A DNA stretch of 64,000 nt, taken from positions 1 to 64,000 of the forward strand of contig NZ_LMIO01000001.1 of the NCBI RefSeq assembly GCF_001428745.1. Direction: 5' to 3'. Below the pieces are notes generated by a model. The model saw nothing but the letters and a program-made list of their open reading frames with translations, did not search any database and was not told where the DNA came from. Each line of letters begins with the position of its first letter. Within the stretch, counting starts at the first letter, position 1. The DNA is from Leifsonia sp. Root227 (GTDB taxonomy: Bacteria > Actinomycetota > Actinomycetes > Actinomycetales > Microbacteriaceae). Shown in pieces: positions 52,171 through 60,301 of the stretch. The position numbers and the translations under genes are program-made.

Positions 52171-53019
52171 GTGCCCAGCTACGAAGATGCTCACGGCGTC
52201 GAGATCACCTACGACGTGTACCAGGTCGAGACCCCGCGGGCGGTGGTGCAGGTCGCGCACGGCGTCGGCGAGCACGCTGGTCGCTACCGGCTGCTGGCCG
52301 AGCATCTCAACGCGAACGGCTTCACCGTGTACGCCGACGACCACCGCGGCCACGGGCGGACAGGCATGGCCCAGTGGCAAGGGGACGCCACCCGGCTCGG
52401 CAGGCTCGGGGTCGGCGGCCTGCGGGCGACAGTGGATGCGCTGCACGACTTCTCGCGGCTCATCCGCGAAGAGAACCCCGACCTCCCGCTGGTCTTCTTC
52501 GGTCACAGCTGGGGGTCGCTGATGGGCCAGATGATCCTCAACACGCACAGCAGCGACTACGACGCCGCCGTGCTCTCCGGCACCGCGTACCGGGTGCTCG
52601 GCTCGATGAACAGCGGCGACCTGAACAAGCGGCACGCCCATCTCGGCACGACGGGCGCAGAGTGGCTGAGCCGCGACCCGGCCGTCGCGCAGGCGTTCGT
52701 CGACGATCCGCTCACCACGCTCACCCCGATCGCGAAGCTGTTCGGTCTGGCGGACGCCTCCAGGCTGCTCGGCCGTCCCTCCCGCTCGTTCGCACGCGAC
52801 CTGCCGCTGCTCATCCAGGTGGGAGGGGACGACCCGCTCGGCGGAGAGGCCAGTGCCCGCAAGCTGGAGAAGGCGTACCGGGAGCGGTCGGGGCTCACCG
52901 ACGTGACCACGATCGTCTATCCAGGCGCGCGCCACGAGATCTACAACGAGACCAACAAGGCCGAGGTCATGGCCGACCTGACCGCCTGGCTGGATGCGCG
53001 CATCCCGTCGCGGGAGTAG
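52171..53019 (+). CDS. Alpha/beta hydrolase (monoacylglycerol lipase-like)
   Basis: 282 aa serine hydrolase. VQVAHGVGEHAGRY (oxyanion HG), DDHRGHGRTG, nucleophile elbow GHSWGS, Asp in VGGDDPLGG, and catalytic His in GARHEIYNE. The length and HGxGEHxxRY motif are typical of monoglyceride lipase-like enzymes. The GTG at 52171 (MPSYEDAHG) is preferred because CAGAAT lies 6 bases upstream; an in-frame start at 52153 is less likely. Substrate unknown. Confidence 0.9.
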   Translation: MPSYEDAHGVEITYDVYQVETPRAVVQVAHGVGEHAGRYRLLAEHLNANGFTVYADDHRGHGRTGMAQWQGDATRLGRLGVGGLRATVDALHDFSRLIREENPDLPLVFFGHSWGSLMGQMILNTHSSDYDAAVLSGTAYRVLGSMNSGDLNKRHAHLGTTGAEWLSRDPAVAQAFVDDPLTTLTPIAKLFGLADASRLLGRPSRSFARDLPLLIQVGGDDPLGGEASARKLEKAYRERSGLTDVTTIVYPGARHEIYNETNKAEVMADLTAWLDARIPSRE

Positions 53020-53049
53020 CCGGTCGATCCGGAGAGCCGCCTGGCGATC

Positions 53050-53055
53050 TAGGCT
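53050..53055 (+). promoter_or_regulatory. Leaderless -10 box of the lipoate ligase gene
   Basis: TAGGCT ends 6 bases before the ATG at 53062. Confidence 0.65.
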
Positions 53056-53061
53056 GTAGCC

Positions 53062-54111
53062 ATGCACGGTGAATACAAGGTTCCTGGTGGCAAGCTCGTC
53101 GTCGTCGACCTGGAGGTGATCGACGGCAGGCTCGCGAACTTCCGCCTCGCCGGCGACTTCTTCCTCGAACCGGACACGGCGCTGGAGGCGATCGACCGCT
53201 CGGTGAACGGTCTCCCGGCCGAGTCGGATGCCGCGACCATCGCCGCCGCTGTCCGCGGCGCGCTGCCGGAGGGCGCGACGCTGCTCGGCTTCTCGCCGGA
53301 AGCGGTCGCCGTCGCCGTGCGCCGCTCGCTCGCCCGCGCGACGAGCTGGCGCGACTACGACTGGCAGATCGTGCACTCCAAGGCTGTGCCTCCTGTGATG
53401 CAGATGGCGCTCGACGAGGTGCTCGCCACCGAGGTCGGAGAGGGGCGTCGCGGCCCGACGCTGCGGATCTGGGAGTGGGACGAGCCTGCGGTGGTCATCG
53501 GCAGCTTCCAGTCGGTGAAGAACGAAGTGGATGCGGAGAACGCCGAGAAGTACGGCTTCGACGTGGTGCGGCGAATCTCCGGCGGCGGCGCGATGTTCAT
53601 GGAGGCCGGCTCGGTCGTCACGTACTCGATCTACGCCCCGGCCGATCTGGTGCAGGGGATGAGCTTCGCCGACAGCTACGCCTTCCTCGACGAGTGGGCG
53701 ATCGTCGCCCTGAAGTCGCTCGGCATCGACGCGTTCTACCAGCCGCTCAACGACATCACGAGCCCGAAGGGCAAGATCGGCGGCGCCGCGCAGAAGCGTC
53801 TCGGCTCCGGCGCTGTGCTTCACCACGTGACCATGAGCTACGACATGGACGGTCAGAAGATGACCGAGGTGCTGCGCATCGGCCGCGAGAAGATCAGCGA
53901 CAAGGGCATCACCAGCGCGGCGAAGCGCGTCGACCCGCTGCGCAGCCAGACCGGCATGACCCGCGCCGAGATCATCGACCGCATGAAGCAGACCTTCACC
54001 CAGCTGTACGGCGCGACTCCCGGCGACATCACGCCGGAGGAGTACGCCGCCGCCGAGAAGCTCGTCGCCGAGAAGTTCGGCACCACGGAGTGGCTCTACC
54101 GCGTCCCGTAG
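53062..54111 (+). CDS. lplA: Lipoate-protein ligase A family protein
   Basis: 349 aa. The order is swapped relative to E. coli LplA: a ~95-residue accessory domain (YKVPGGKLVVVDLEVIDGRL) comes first and the BPL/LPL catalytic domain second. Catalytic motifs: VVRRISGGGAMFMEAGSV and the lysine segment GKIGGAAQKRLGSGAVLHH. It attaches scavenged lipoate (or octanoate) to 2-oxoacid dehydrogenases or GcvH. Single gene with its own leaderless promoter, closed by a hairpin at 54132. Confidence 0.9.
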   Translation: MHGEYKVPGGKLVVVDLEVIDGRLANFRLAGDFFLEPDTALEAIDRSVNGLPAESDAATIAAAVRGALPEGATLLGFSPEAVAVAVRRSLARATSWRDYDWQIVHSKAVPPVMQMALDEVLATEVGEGRRGPTLRIWEWDEPAVVIGSFQSVKNEVDAENAEKYGFDVVRRISGGGAMFMEAGSVVTYSIYAPADLVQGMSFADSYAFLDEWAIVALKSLGIDAFYQPLNDITSPKGKIGGAAQKRLGSGAVLHHVTMSYDMDGQKMTEVLRIGREKISDKGITSAAKRVDPLRSQTGMTRAEIIDRMKQTFTQLYGATPGDITPEEYAAAEKLVAEKFGTTEWLYRVP

Positions 54112-54131
54112 ACCGCGCCCCTCGCATCCCG

Positions 54132-54188
54132 TCGAGCCCAGCCTTCTTCATCGTTCAACGCAATTGCGGTGAAAAAGCCTGGGCTCGA
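54132..54188. terminator. Intergenic hairpin (family copy 3)
   Basis: TCGAGCCCAG (54132-54141) pairs with CTGGGCTCGA (54179-54188), with further imperfect pairing inside (CTTCTTCA against TGAAAAAG). It ends the lplA transcript before the iron-regulated operon. Its outer end CTCGATTG matches the two other long hairpins. Confidence 0.7.
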
Positions 54189-54211
54189 TTGCGTCTGAGG
54201 CGAGAGTGTTG

Positions 54212-54230
54212 TTAGGTTAGGCAAAGCTTA
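54212..54230 (+). promoter_or_regulatory. DtxR/IdeR iron box 1
   Basis: TTAGGTTAGGCAAAGCTTA matches 15 of 19 positions of the actinobacterial iron box TTAGGTTAGGCTAACCTAA. It lies upstream of the haem-uptake operon. Confidence 0.8.
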
Positions 54231-54231
54231 G

Positions 54232-54250
54232 TTAGCTGAGCCTTACCTAA
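54232..54250 (-). promoter_or_regulatory. DtxR/IdeR iron box 2
   Basis: Read on the minus strand, TTAGGTAAGGCTCAGCTAA matches 16 of 19 positions of the same box. It starts one base after box 1, so two repressor dimers could bind side by side over the promoter. Confidence 0.8.
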
Positions 54251-54308
54251 CCACACCAGTCCAGAATCCAGCGGAACGACCGTGCGTCGCTCCGCTCACA
54301 GGAGCGCC

Positions 54309-56528
54309 ATGAGATCGTTGAGTTCCCCGTCCACAGCTGCGCACGCACCGGCGAAGAGACGCGGCGCGCGTCTGCTCGCGGCGCTGGTCGCGACCGCCCT
54401 GGCGACGCTCGGCGTCACTGCCGTCGCCGCCCCGGCGCACGCGGCAGGCCCGACCGTGTCCGCTCAGGAGATCCCCGCCGCCGGCGGCACGATCACCCTC
54501 ACCGGCAGCGGCTTCACCCCCAGCACCCAGGGCATCTACCTGGGTGTCGGCCCGACGGGACTCCCCGGCTTCTACCTCGGCGCCAGCAGCCTCATCACCA
54601 GCGAGACCATCTGGATCGCACCGGGCAACGTCGACGGCACCAGTCCCTCCGGCCGCACGGCGCCGATGAACGCCGACGGCACGTTCTCCGTGACCGTCAC
54701 GGTCCCTGCGGCAAGCGCATCCACCCCGACGTATGCGGTCTACACGTCCAAGGGTCACGGCCAGGGGATGAGCGACACCAGCCAGAACTCGATCACCCCG
54801 CTCGTCTATGCGCCCGTTCCTCCCGCGACCACCGCTCTCGCGCTGGCGACGAGCCCGGCGAGCGTCACGGACGGCTCGGCGGTCACCCTCACGGCGACGG
54901 TCAGCCCGGCCGCCGCGGGAACGGTCACCTTCCGCGAAGGGTCGGCAACGCTCGGCACGGGAACGGTCTCCGGCTCGACCGCGACGTTCAGCACCAGCGG
55001 CCTCGCCGTCGGCGCGCACTCGATCACCGCGTCGTTCGCCCCGGCGGACAGCACCGCCTTCGCTGCGTCCACCTCGCCGGCCGTCACCGTCACGGTGACC
55101 GCTGTCGGCGCCCCGACCCCCGCCTCCGTCACCGTCTCCCCGGCGACAGGGCTCGACCCGTCCGGCGCGTCCATCACGGTCACCGGTGAGAACTTCGCCC
55201 CGACGGGCGGCGCCGTTCCCGGCGTGTACGTGGGCGTCGGCCCGAAGTCGGCAGCAGGTGAGCCGTCGTGGAACCTCACCGCCTCGCTCTTCCAGGGTGT
55301 CGCCTGGGTGCGCACCATCGGCGCCGACGGCGCGTTCACCAGCTCCCTGACCGGCATCGCCCAGGTCTTCACCTCGAACGGCCGCCAGGTCGACTGCTCC
55401 ACCGAGGAGTGCGGCGTCTACACCTTCGCCGCGCACGGCTCCGCCGACCGCACACAGGACACGTACACGCCCATCGCGTTCGCCGTCCCCGCCGTGACCC
55501 CTGTCGCCACCACCCTCTCGATCACCACCTCGTCTGCCAGCTCGACCGCGGGCTCCGGGGTGGATGTGACGGTCACCGTCTCCCCGAAGGCGGACGGCAC
55601 CGTGAGCATCCTGGACGGCAGCACCGTCGTCGCACGCAACCTCGTGCTGCGCGACGGAAAGGCGACCACCCGCATCTCCACCCTCCAGCAGGGCGCGCGC
55701 TCGCTGACGGCCACCTTCACGCCGGCCGATCCGTCCGCGTTCGCCGCATCGACGGCCGCACCGGTCACCCACACCGTGACAGCGTCTCCGATCGTGACCG
55801 TCCCGACCGCTCCGGATCCCGTGGTCGTCGCGACGCCGGTCGCCCCGGCCGAGCCGGTCTGCGTCGCCCGCTCCATCAGCGACGCGACGCTGAGCTGGGG
55901 GCTCAAGTCGAGCTTCCGCAACTACATCTCCGGCGGGATCGCGAAGGGCTCGTGGAACCTCTCCGGCGTGACGTACGCCGACGGGAAGTACGGCTGGAGC
56001 AACGGCTCCGGCAGCTACAACACGGCTGACGACAAGGGCATCGCACGCTTCCCCGGCAGCGTCGCGTTCACCGGTCACAACGGCGTCCTCAACCTGGTGC
56101 TCTCCAACGTCGCGGTGAAGGTGACGGGTCCGAACACGGCCACCATCGTCGCCGACGTCCACTCGACCGACATGGGCGGCGCGGCCAGCGACCACTCCGG
56201 CATCGCGTTCGCCTCCGTCGCGCTGAGCGGCGGCGCGTCCGGCTCGCGGGTCACGGCGACGGATGCTCCTGTCACCCTCACCGCGGCGGGCGCCACCGCG
56301 TTCGCCGGCTTCTACGAGGCGGGCACGGCACTCGACCCCGTGTCGTTCAGCCTGCCGCTCGGGGCCAGCGTGCCCTGTGACAGTGCGACAGCGTCCACCC
56401 TCGCCACCACCGGCGGGGGAGACGCCGGCGGCTGGCCGCTGCTCGGAGGCCTGATGGTGCTCGTCGGCGTCGCGGCTGTCGTCGCGGTCCGGCGTCGCGC
56501 ATCCAGCCAGGCGGTGGCACAGGCGTGA
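54309..56528 (+). CDS. Haem-binding HtaA-domain surface protein with LAxTG-type anchor
   Basis: 739 aa. Signal peptide ~1-45 (basic RRGAR, hydrophobic core, APAHA cut site). Residues ~50-500 hold IPT/Ig-like repeats: two bacterial beta-sandwich modules (GFTPSTQGIYLGVGPTGLP; ENFAPTGGAVPGVYVGVGP) alternating with Big_3_5-like repeats (TFREGSATLGTGTVSG; AFAAST). The HtaA domain ~517-670 starts ATLSWGLKSSFRNYISGGI, the haem-binding family of Corynebacterium. LATTG (698-702) followed by a hydrophobic helix and RRR is a class E sortase-like anchor. ATG 54309 has ACAGGAG at 54298-54304. First gene of the operon. Confidence 0.9.
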   Translation: MRSLSSPSTAAHAPAKRRGARLLAALVATALATLGVTAVAAPAHAAGPTVSAQEIPAAGGTITLTGSGFTPSTQGIYLGVGPTGLPGFYLGASSLITSETIWIAPGNVDGTSPSGRTAPMNADGTFSVTVTVPAASASTPTYAVYTSKGHGQGMSDTSQNSITPLVYAPVPPATTALALATSPASVTDGSAVTLTATVSPAAAGTVTFREGSATLGTGTVSGSTATFSTSGLAVGAHSITASFAPADSTAFAASTSPAVTVTVTAVGAPTPASVTVSPATGLDPSGASITVTGENFAPTGGAVPGVYVGVGPKSAAGEPSWNLTASLFQGVAWVRTIGADGAFTSSLTGIAQVFTSNGRQVDCSTEECGVYTFAAHGSADRTQDTYTPIAFAVPAVTPVATTLSITTSSASSTAGSGVDVTVTVSPKADGTVSILDGSTVVARNLVLRDGKATTRISTLQQGARSLTATFTPADPSAFAASTAAPVTHTVTASPIVTVPTAPDPVVVATPVAPAEPVCVARSISDATLSWGLKSSFRNYISGGIAKGSWNLSGVTYADGKYGWSNGSGSYNTADDKGIARFPGSVAFTGHNGVLNLVLSNVAVKVTGPNTATIVADVHSTDMGGAASDHSGIAFASVALSGGASGSRVTATDAPVTLTAAGATAFAGFYEAGTALDPVSFSLPLGASVPCDSATASTLATTGGGDAGGWPLLGGLMVLVGVAAVVAVRRRASSQAVAQA

Positions 56529-57688
56529 CCTCTCGCACGGAAGCACTCGTGGGCGGGGCCGTCGGCTCCGCCCACGAGTGTCGGCGGCCGCCCCGTTCCG
56601 CCCGGCTGCTGCGACTCGCGGCCGTCGTCGCGGTGGTGGCGACCCTCTCAGGATGCGGCGCGACGGCCGCGACCTCGGCATCGACCCCCGCGCCGTCCAC
56701 ACCGGCGACGGCACCGGCGGCGGATGCTCGTGCCGGGCTCGCCGACCCGCGCACCATCACCGGTCCGTCGACCGCTGCCCCTGTCGCGGACGTCGTCCCG
56801 ATCACGAAGACGCCGAAGCCGAAACTGCCGGTGACCGTCGATGATGCGTCCGGCACGAAGGTCACGGTCTCCGACGCCAGCCGCATCCTGGCCCTCGACG
56901 TCTACGGCACGCTCGCCGAGACCGTCGTCGGCCTCGGGCTGGGCGACCGGCTCGTCGGCCGAGGGGCGTCGAACACGCTGAGCGTGATGAAGAAGCTCCC
57001 GCTGGTGACGCAGAACGGCCACGAGCTGAACGGCGAGGCGATCCTCGCCCTGCACCCGACGCTGGTTCTCACCGACACCACGCTCGGGCCGCGCGATGTG
57101 CAGGACCAGCTCCGTGCATCCGGAGTCACCGTGGTGTTCTTCGACTCGGAGCGCAGCATTGCGACCATCGGCTCGCAGATCGAGACGGTGGCGCACGCGG
57201 TGGGCCTCGATGCGGACGGCGCGCGTCTGGCGAAGCGGGTCGCGGGCGACCTCGCGGCGGCCAAGAAGACGATCGCCGCGATGGCGCCGGCCGGAGACGA
57301 CCGGCTGCGCGCCGCCCTGCTCTATGTGCGCGGTCGCGCCGGTGTGTTCTTCCTCTTCGGCAAGGGGATGGGCGCCGACGACCTCATCGGGGCGCTCGGC
57401 GCTGTCGATGTGGCGACCGAGGCGGGCATCACGGGCGCGAAGCCCGCGAACAGCGAAGCGCTGCTGGCGACCAACCCCGATGTGTTCCTCATGATGACGG
57501 ACGGCCTCGCCTCCACCGGCGGCGTGGATGGGCTGCTCCAGCGGCCGGGGGTCGCGGACACCGCGGCGGGGCAGCACCGCAGGATCGTGGACATGAACGA
57601 CGGGCAGCTCATGTCGTTCGGGCCGACGACGCCCGCCGTGCTGCTGTCGCTCGCCGACGCGCTTTACCGGCCGGAGGCCGCGAAGTGA
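56525..57688 (+). CDS. hmuT: Haem ABC transporter, substrate-binding lipoprotein
   Basis: 387 aa. Lipobox LSGC (C44) after a long ~29-residue N-terminal extension, then a Thr/Ala/Pro linker and the class III binding fold: SRILALDVYGTLAETVVGLGLGDRLVG, NGHELNGEAILALHPTLVLTD and LLATNPDVFLMMTDG. It resembles HmuT of haem systems. GTG start overlaps the HtaA gene stop by four bases; the stop overlaps hmuU as GTGA. Haem as substrate is inferred from the HtaA neighbour. Confidence 0.92.
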   Translation: MTSRTEALVGGAVGSAHECRRPPRSARLLRLAAVVAVVATLSGCGATAATSASTPAPSTPATAPAADARAGLADPRTITGPSTAAPVADVVPITKTPKPKLPVTVDDASGTKVTVSDASRILALDVYGTLAETVVGLGLGDRLVGRGASNTLSVMKKLPLVTQNGHELNGEAILALHPTLVLTDTTLGPRDVQDQLRASGVTVVFFDSERSIATIGSQIETVAHAVGLDADGARLAKRVAGDLAAAKKTIAAMAPAGDDRLRAALLYVRGRAGVFFLFGKGMGADDLIGALGAVDVATEAGITGAKPANSEALLATNPDVFLMMTDGLASTGGVDGLLQRPGVADTAAGQHRRIVDMNDGQLMSFGPTTPAVLLSLADALYRPEAAK

Positions 57689-58845
57689 CGCGCGCGGAGG
57701 CGCAGCCGCGCTCGGACGCGCAGCGTCGGGAGATGACGGTGAGCGCAGAGGGTGCCGCGCCGGCTGCGTCCCGCGCGAAGCCCCGCCAGCGCCTCAGCGC
57801 CGTCACCCGTGCACGCCGCCGCCGCGTCCCGGTGATCGTCGGGCTCGTCGTGCTGCTCCTGCTCGCCGTGCTGGTCTCCTCCTCCGTGGGGCAGTTCGCG
57901 CTCTCGCCGGCCGAGATCGTCGCGTCCATCGGCAGGCGCATCGGCATCGCACCGGCCGCGACCGGCGCCGCGAGCTATGCGGACGGCGCCCTCTGGAACA
58001 TCCGCTTCCCCCGCGTCGCGCTCGGCATCGTCGTCGGTGCCGCCCTCGGCGTCGCCGGCGCCCTGATGCAGGGCGTCTTCGCCAACCCGCTCGCCGAGCC
58101 GGCGGTGGTCGGCGTCTCCGCCGGCTGCGCGGTGGGGGCGTGCGCCGTGATCGTCTTCGACCTGCAGCAGTTCGGCCCGGCGAGCATCCCCGCCGCCGCC
58201 TTCGTGACGGGCGTGCTCACGACCGTCATCGTCTACGTGCTGTCGCGCGCCCGCGGGCGCACCCAGGTGCTGATGCTGGTGCTCACCGGCATCGCGATCA
58301 ACGCCGTCGCGAACGCCGTCATCGCGTTCCTCGTCTTCCAGGCGGACACGGCCAGCCGCGAGCAGATCATGTTCTGGCAGCTCGGCTCCCTCAATGGCGC
58401 CAGCTGGCAGGCCGTTGCCGTCACCTTCCCGCTGCTGATCGTGGGCGTGGGATGCGCGTGGCTGCTCGCCAAGCGACTGGATGCGCTCGCCCTGGGCGAG
58501 CGGAGCGCCAGGCACCTCGGCGTTCCCGTCGAACGGGTGCGGTTGCTCGCGATCCTGCTCGTGGCGCTGCTCACCGCCGTAGCCGTGTCGTTCGCGGGCA
58601 TCATCGCGTTCGTCGGCCTGATCATCCCGCACCTGCTGCGCCTGCTGATCGGTCCGGCGCACGCGGCGCTCATCCCGGCCAGCGCGCTCGGCGGCGCGCT
58701 GCTGATCAGCGCGGCCGATCTGGCGGCCCGCACCGTCGTGCCGTTCGCCGACCTCCCGATCGGGATGTTCACCGCCCTCGTCGGCGGCCCGGTGTTCTTC
58801 GTGCTGTTGCGGCGCACGATCGCGGCGAAGGAGGGGGCGGCATGA
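57685..58845 (+). CDS. hmuU: Haem ABC transporter permease (FecCD type)
   Basis: 386 aa FecCD-family permease, about ten transmembrane helices after a ~50-residue basic cytoplasmic N-terminus. Conserved NIRFPRVALGIVVGAALGVAGALMQGVFANPLAEPAVVGVSAG and the cytoplasmic coupling region near GIIAFVGLIIPHLLR are present. GTG start; stop overlaps hmuV as ATGA. Confidence 0.93.
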   Translation: MTRAEAQPRSDAQRREMTVSAEGAAPAASRAKPRQRLSAVTRARRRRVPVIVGLVVLLLLAVLVSSSVGQFALSPAEIVASIGRRIGIAPAATGAASYADGALWNIRFPRVALGIVVGAALGVAGALMQGVFANPLAEPAVVGVSAGCAVGACAVIVFDLQQFGPASIPAAAFVTGVLTTVIVYVLSRARGRTQVLMLVLTGIAINAVANAVIAFLVFQADTASREQIMFWQLGSLNGASWQAVAVTFPLLIVGVGCAWLLAKRLDALALGERSARHLGVPVERVRLLAILLVALLTAVAVSFAGIIAFVGLIIPHLLRLLIGPAHAALIPASALGGALLISAADLAARTVVPFADLPIGMFTALVGGPVFFVLLRRTIAAKEGAA

Positions 58846-59684
58846 GCGCCGGGCAACGCGGCGTCGCCGAGCTGCGCGGCGTCACCCTCACCATCGACGG
58901 ACGCACGCTGCTGTCCGAGGTGGACATCGCCGTGCGACCGGGAGAGCTCGTCGCCCTGATCGGCCCGAACGGCGCTGGCAAGTCGACGGCGCTCTCCGTG
59001 CTGGCGGGGGACGTGACGCCGGACTCCGGCACGGTGACCATCGACGATCGACCCGTTGCGCGCATCCGGGTGCAGGAGCTCGGCCGGTTGCGCAGCGTGC
59101 TGCTGCAGCAGAAGGTGGTGTCGTTCTCCTACCCGGTGCGCGACGTGGTGGCGATGGGACGGATGCCGTGGGCCAGCACCGCCGGCGACGCAGGCGACGA
59201 CGAGGCCATCGTCGCCGAGGCCCTCGCCAGGACGGACACCACCCATCTCGCCGACCGCGACGTGACCACCCTCTCCGGAGGAGAACTCGCCCGCGTCTCG
59301 CTCGCCCGCGTGCTCGCGCAGCGCTGCAGTATCGTCCTCCTCGACGAACCGACGGACGCGCTCGACATCGGCCACCAGGAGCAGGTGCTCGCGCTCGCCG
59401 CCGGCCTCGCCGCGGACGGGGCCGCTGTGCTCGCGGTGCTGCACGACCTGAACCTCGCTGCCGCGTACGCCGACCGGATCGTGCTGCTCGCCGATGGCGC
59501 CGTGGTCGCGGACGGCAGCCCACGGGACGTGCTCACCGGCGAACGCCTCAGCGCGGTCTACGGGCATCCGGTGGAGACCATCGACCACCCCGTCACCGGC
59601 GCGCTGCTCGTGCTGCCCGTGCGCGCATCCGGCCCCGGTTCACCCTCGAAAGGGGGACATTCCCAGCGCGTTCGGGTACCCTGA
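58842..59684 (+). CDS. hmuV: Haem ABC transporter, ATP-binding protein
   Basis: 280 aa. Walker A GPNGAGKST (41-49), signature LSGGELARVSLARVL, Walker B VLLDEPTDALD, and H-loop VLHDLNLAA. HmuV/FhuC-type importer ATPase. The last ~25 residues (SGPGSPSKGGHSQRVRVP) are an extension. Its stop codon overlaps the -10 box region of the next gene. Confidence 0.94.
   Translation: MSAGQRGVAELRGVTLTIDGRTLLSEVDIAVRPGELVALIGPNGAGKSTALSVLAGDVTPDSGTVTIDDRPVARIRVQELGRLRSVLLQQKVVSFSYPVRDVVAMGRMPWASTAGDAGDDEAIVAEALARTDTTHLADRDVTTLSGGELARVSLARVLAQRCSIVLLDEPTDALDIGHQEQVLALAAGLAADGAAVLAVLHDLNLAAAYADRIVLLADGAVVADGSPRDVLTGERLSAVYGHPVETIDHPVTGALLVLPVRASGPGSPSKGGHSQRVRVP
59677..59682 (+). promoter_or_regulatory. Leaderless -10 box of the small membrane protein gene
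   Basis: TACCCT overlaps the last codons of hmuV and ends 7 bases before the GTG at 59690, so this gene can be transcribed independently of iron. Confidence 0.6.
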
Positions 59685-59689
59685 CCCGC

Positions 59690-60004
59690 GTGAACTGGTG
59701 GATCGTCGGCGGAATCGTCGCTGCAGTGGTGCTCGTGGTCATCGCGTCGAAGCTCGGCTGGATCGACTTCTCCGACAAGACGCGCAAGACGGGTGGCTCG
59801 TCGAGCAGCATCGTCGGCATCGGCGACGAGGTCTTCGCGCCCACCCGTCACGAGGCGCAGGTCGAGCTCGACCGCCAGTCGATGCTTCCGGCCCCAGCCC
59901 CGCTGCCCGGCGACGGCGACAAGGGCATCTGGGAGGGCGGCCGCATCCGGATCGATGTTGCGCCTAGCGGGCCTGCAGGTCCTGATACTCGGGATGCTCC
60001 CTGA
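59690..60004 (+). CDS. Small membrane protein, unknown function
   Basis: 104 aa. One N-terminal transmembrane helix (WIVGGIVAAVVLVVIASKL, ~4-22) and a cytoplasmic tail with IVGIGDEVFAPTRHEAQVELD, a motif I have seen in short actinobacterial proteins of unknown function. The GTG at 59690 follows the -10 box. Its 3' end overlaps the convergent acetyltransferase gene by 41 bases. No function is assigned. Confidence 0.75.
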   Translation: MNWWIVGGIVAAVVLVVIASKLGWIDFSDKTRKTGGSSSSIVGIGDEVFAPTRHEAQVELDRQSMLPAPAPLPGDGDKGIWEGGRIRIDVAPSGPAGPDTRDAP

Positions 60005-60248
60005 GCCAGTGCCGCACGTACGGGCACGTCGCGACCACGCGCAGCTCGGTGTTGGCGCGCACGTCGTCCAAGGCTTCTTGAACGAGCGTCGAGGCAATCC
60101 CCTTCTCGCGCTTCTCCTCGTCGACGACGGTGTGCGTGAAAACGATCGCGTCGTCGCGCAGGTCGTACTCGGCGACGCCGATCTGCTCGCCGTCCTTGAG
60201 GAGGGCGTAGCGGGACGATTCCGGTTGATTCACCACAGTGAGACTCAT
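59964..60248 (-). CDS. Short GNAT acetyltransferase (YjdJ/NATD1-like)
   Basis: 94 aa single-domain GNAT of the Gcn5-related short family: ALLKDGEQIGVAEYDLRDD, DEEKREKGIASTLVQEALDDVR (acetyl-CoA loop), and CPYVRHWLREHPEYQDL, the family's characteristic C-terminal motif. The ATG at 60248 has TAGCCT 6 bases upstream. Its 3' end overlaps the opposite-strand gene. Confidence 0.92.
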   Translation of the reverse strand: MSLTVVNQPESSRYALLKDGEQIGVAEYDLRDDAIVFTHTVVDEEKREKGIASTLVQEALDDVRANTELRVVATCPYVRHWLREHPEYQDLQAR

Positions 60249-60254
60249 GCCGCC

Positions 60255-60260
60255 AGGCTA
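60255..60260 (-). promoter_or_regulatory. Leaderless -10 box of the short GNAT gene
   Basis: TAGCCT (minus strand) ends 6 bases before the ATG at 60248. Confidence 0.65.
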
Positions 60261-60301
60261 ACCCGGCAGCGTCGCGACGCACAGACTGCGAGAATGGGGG
60301 A

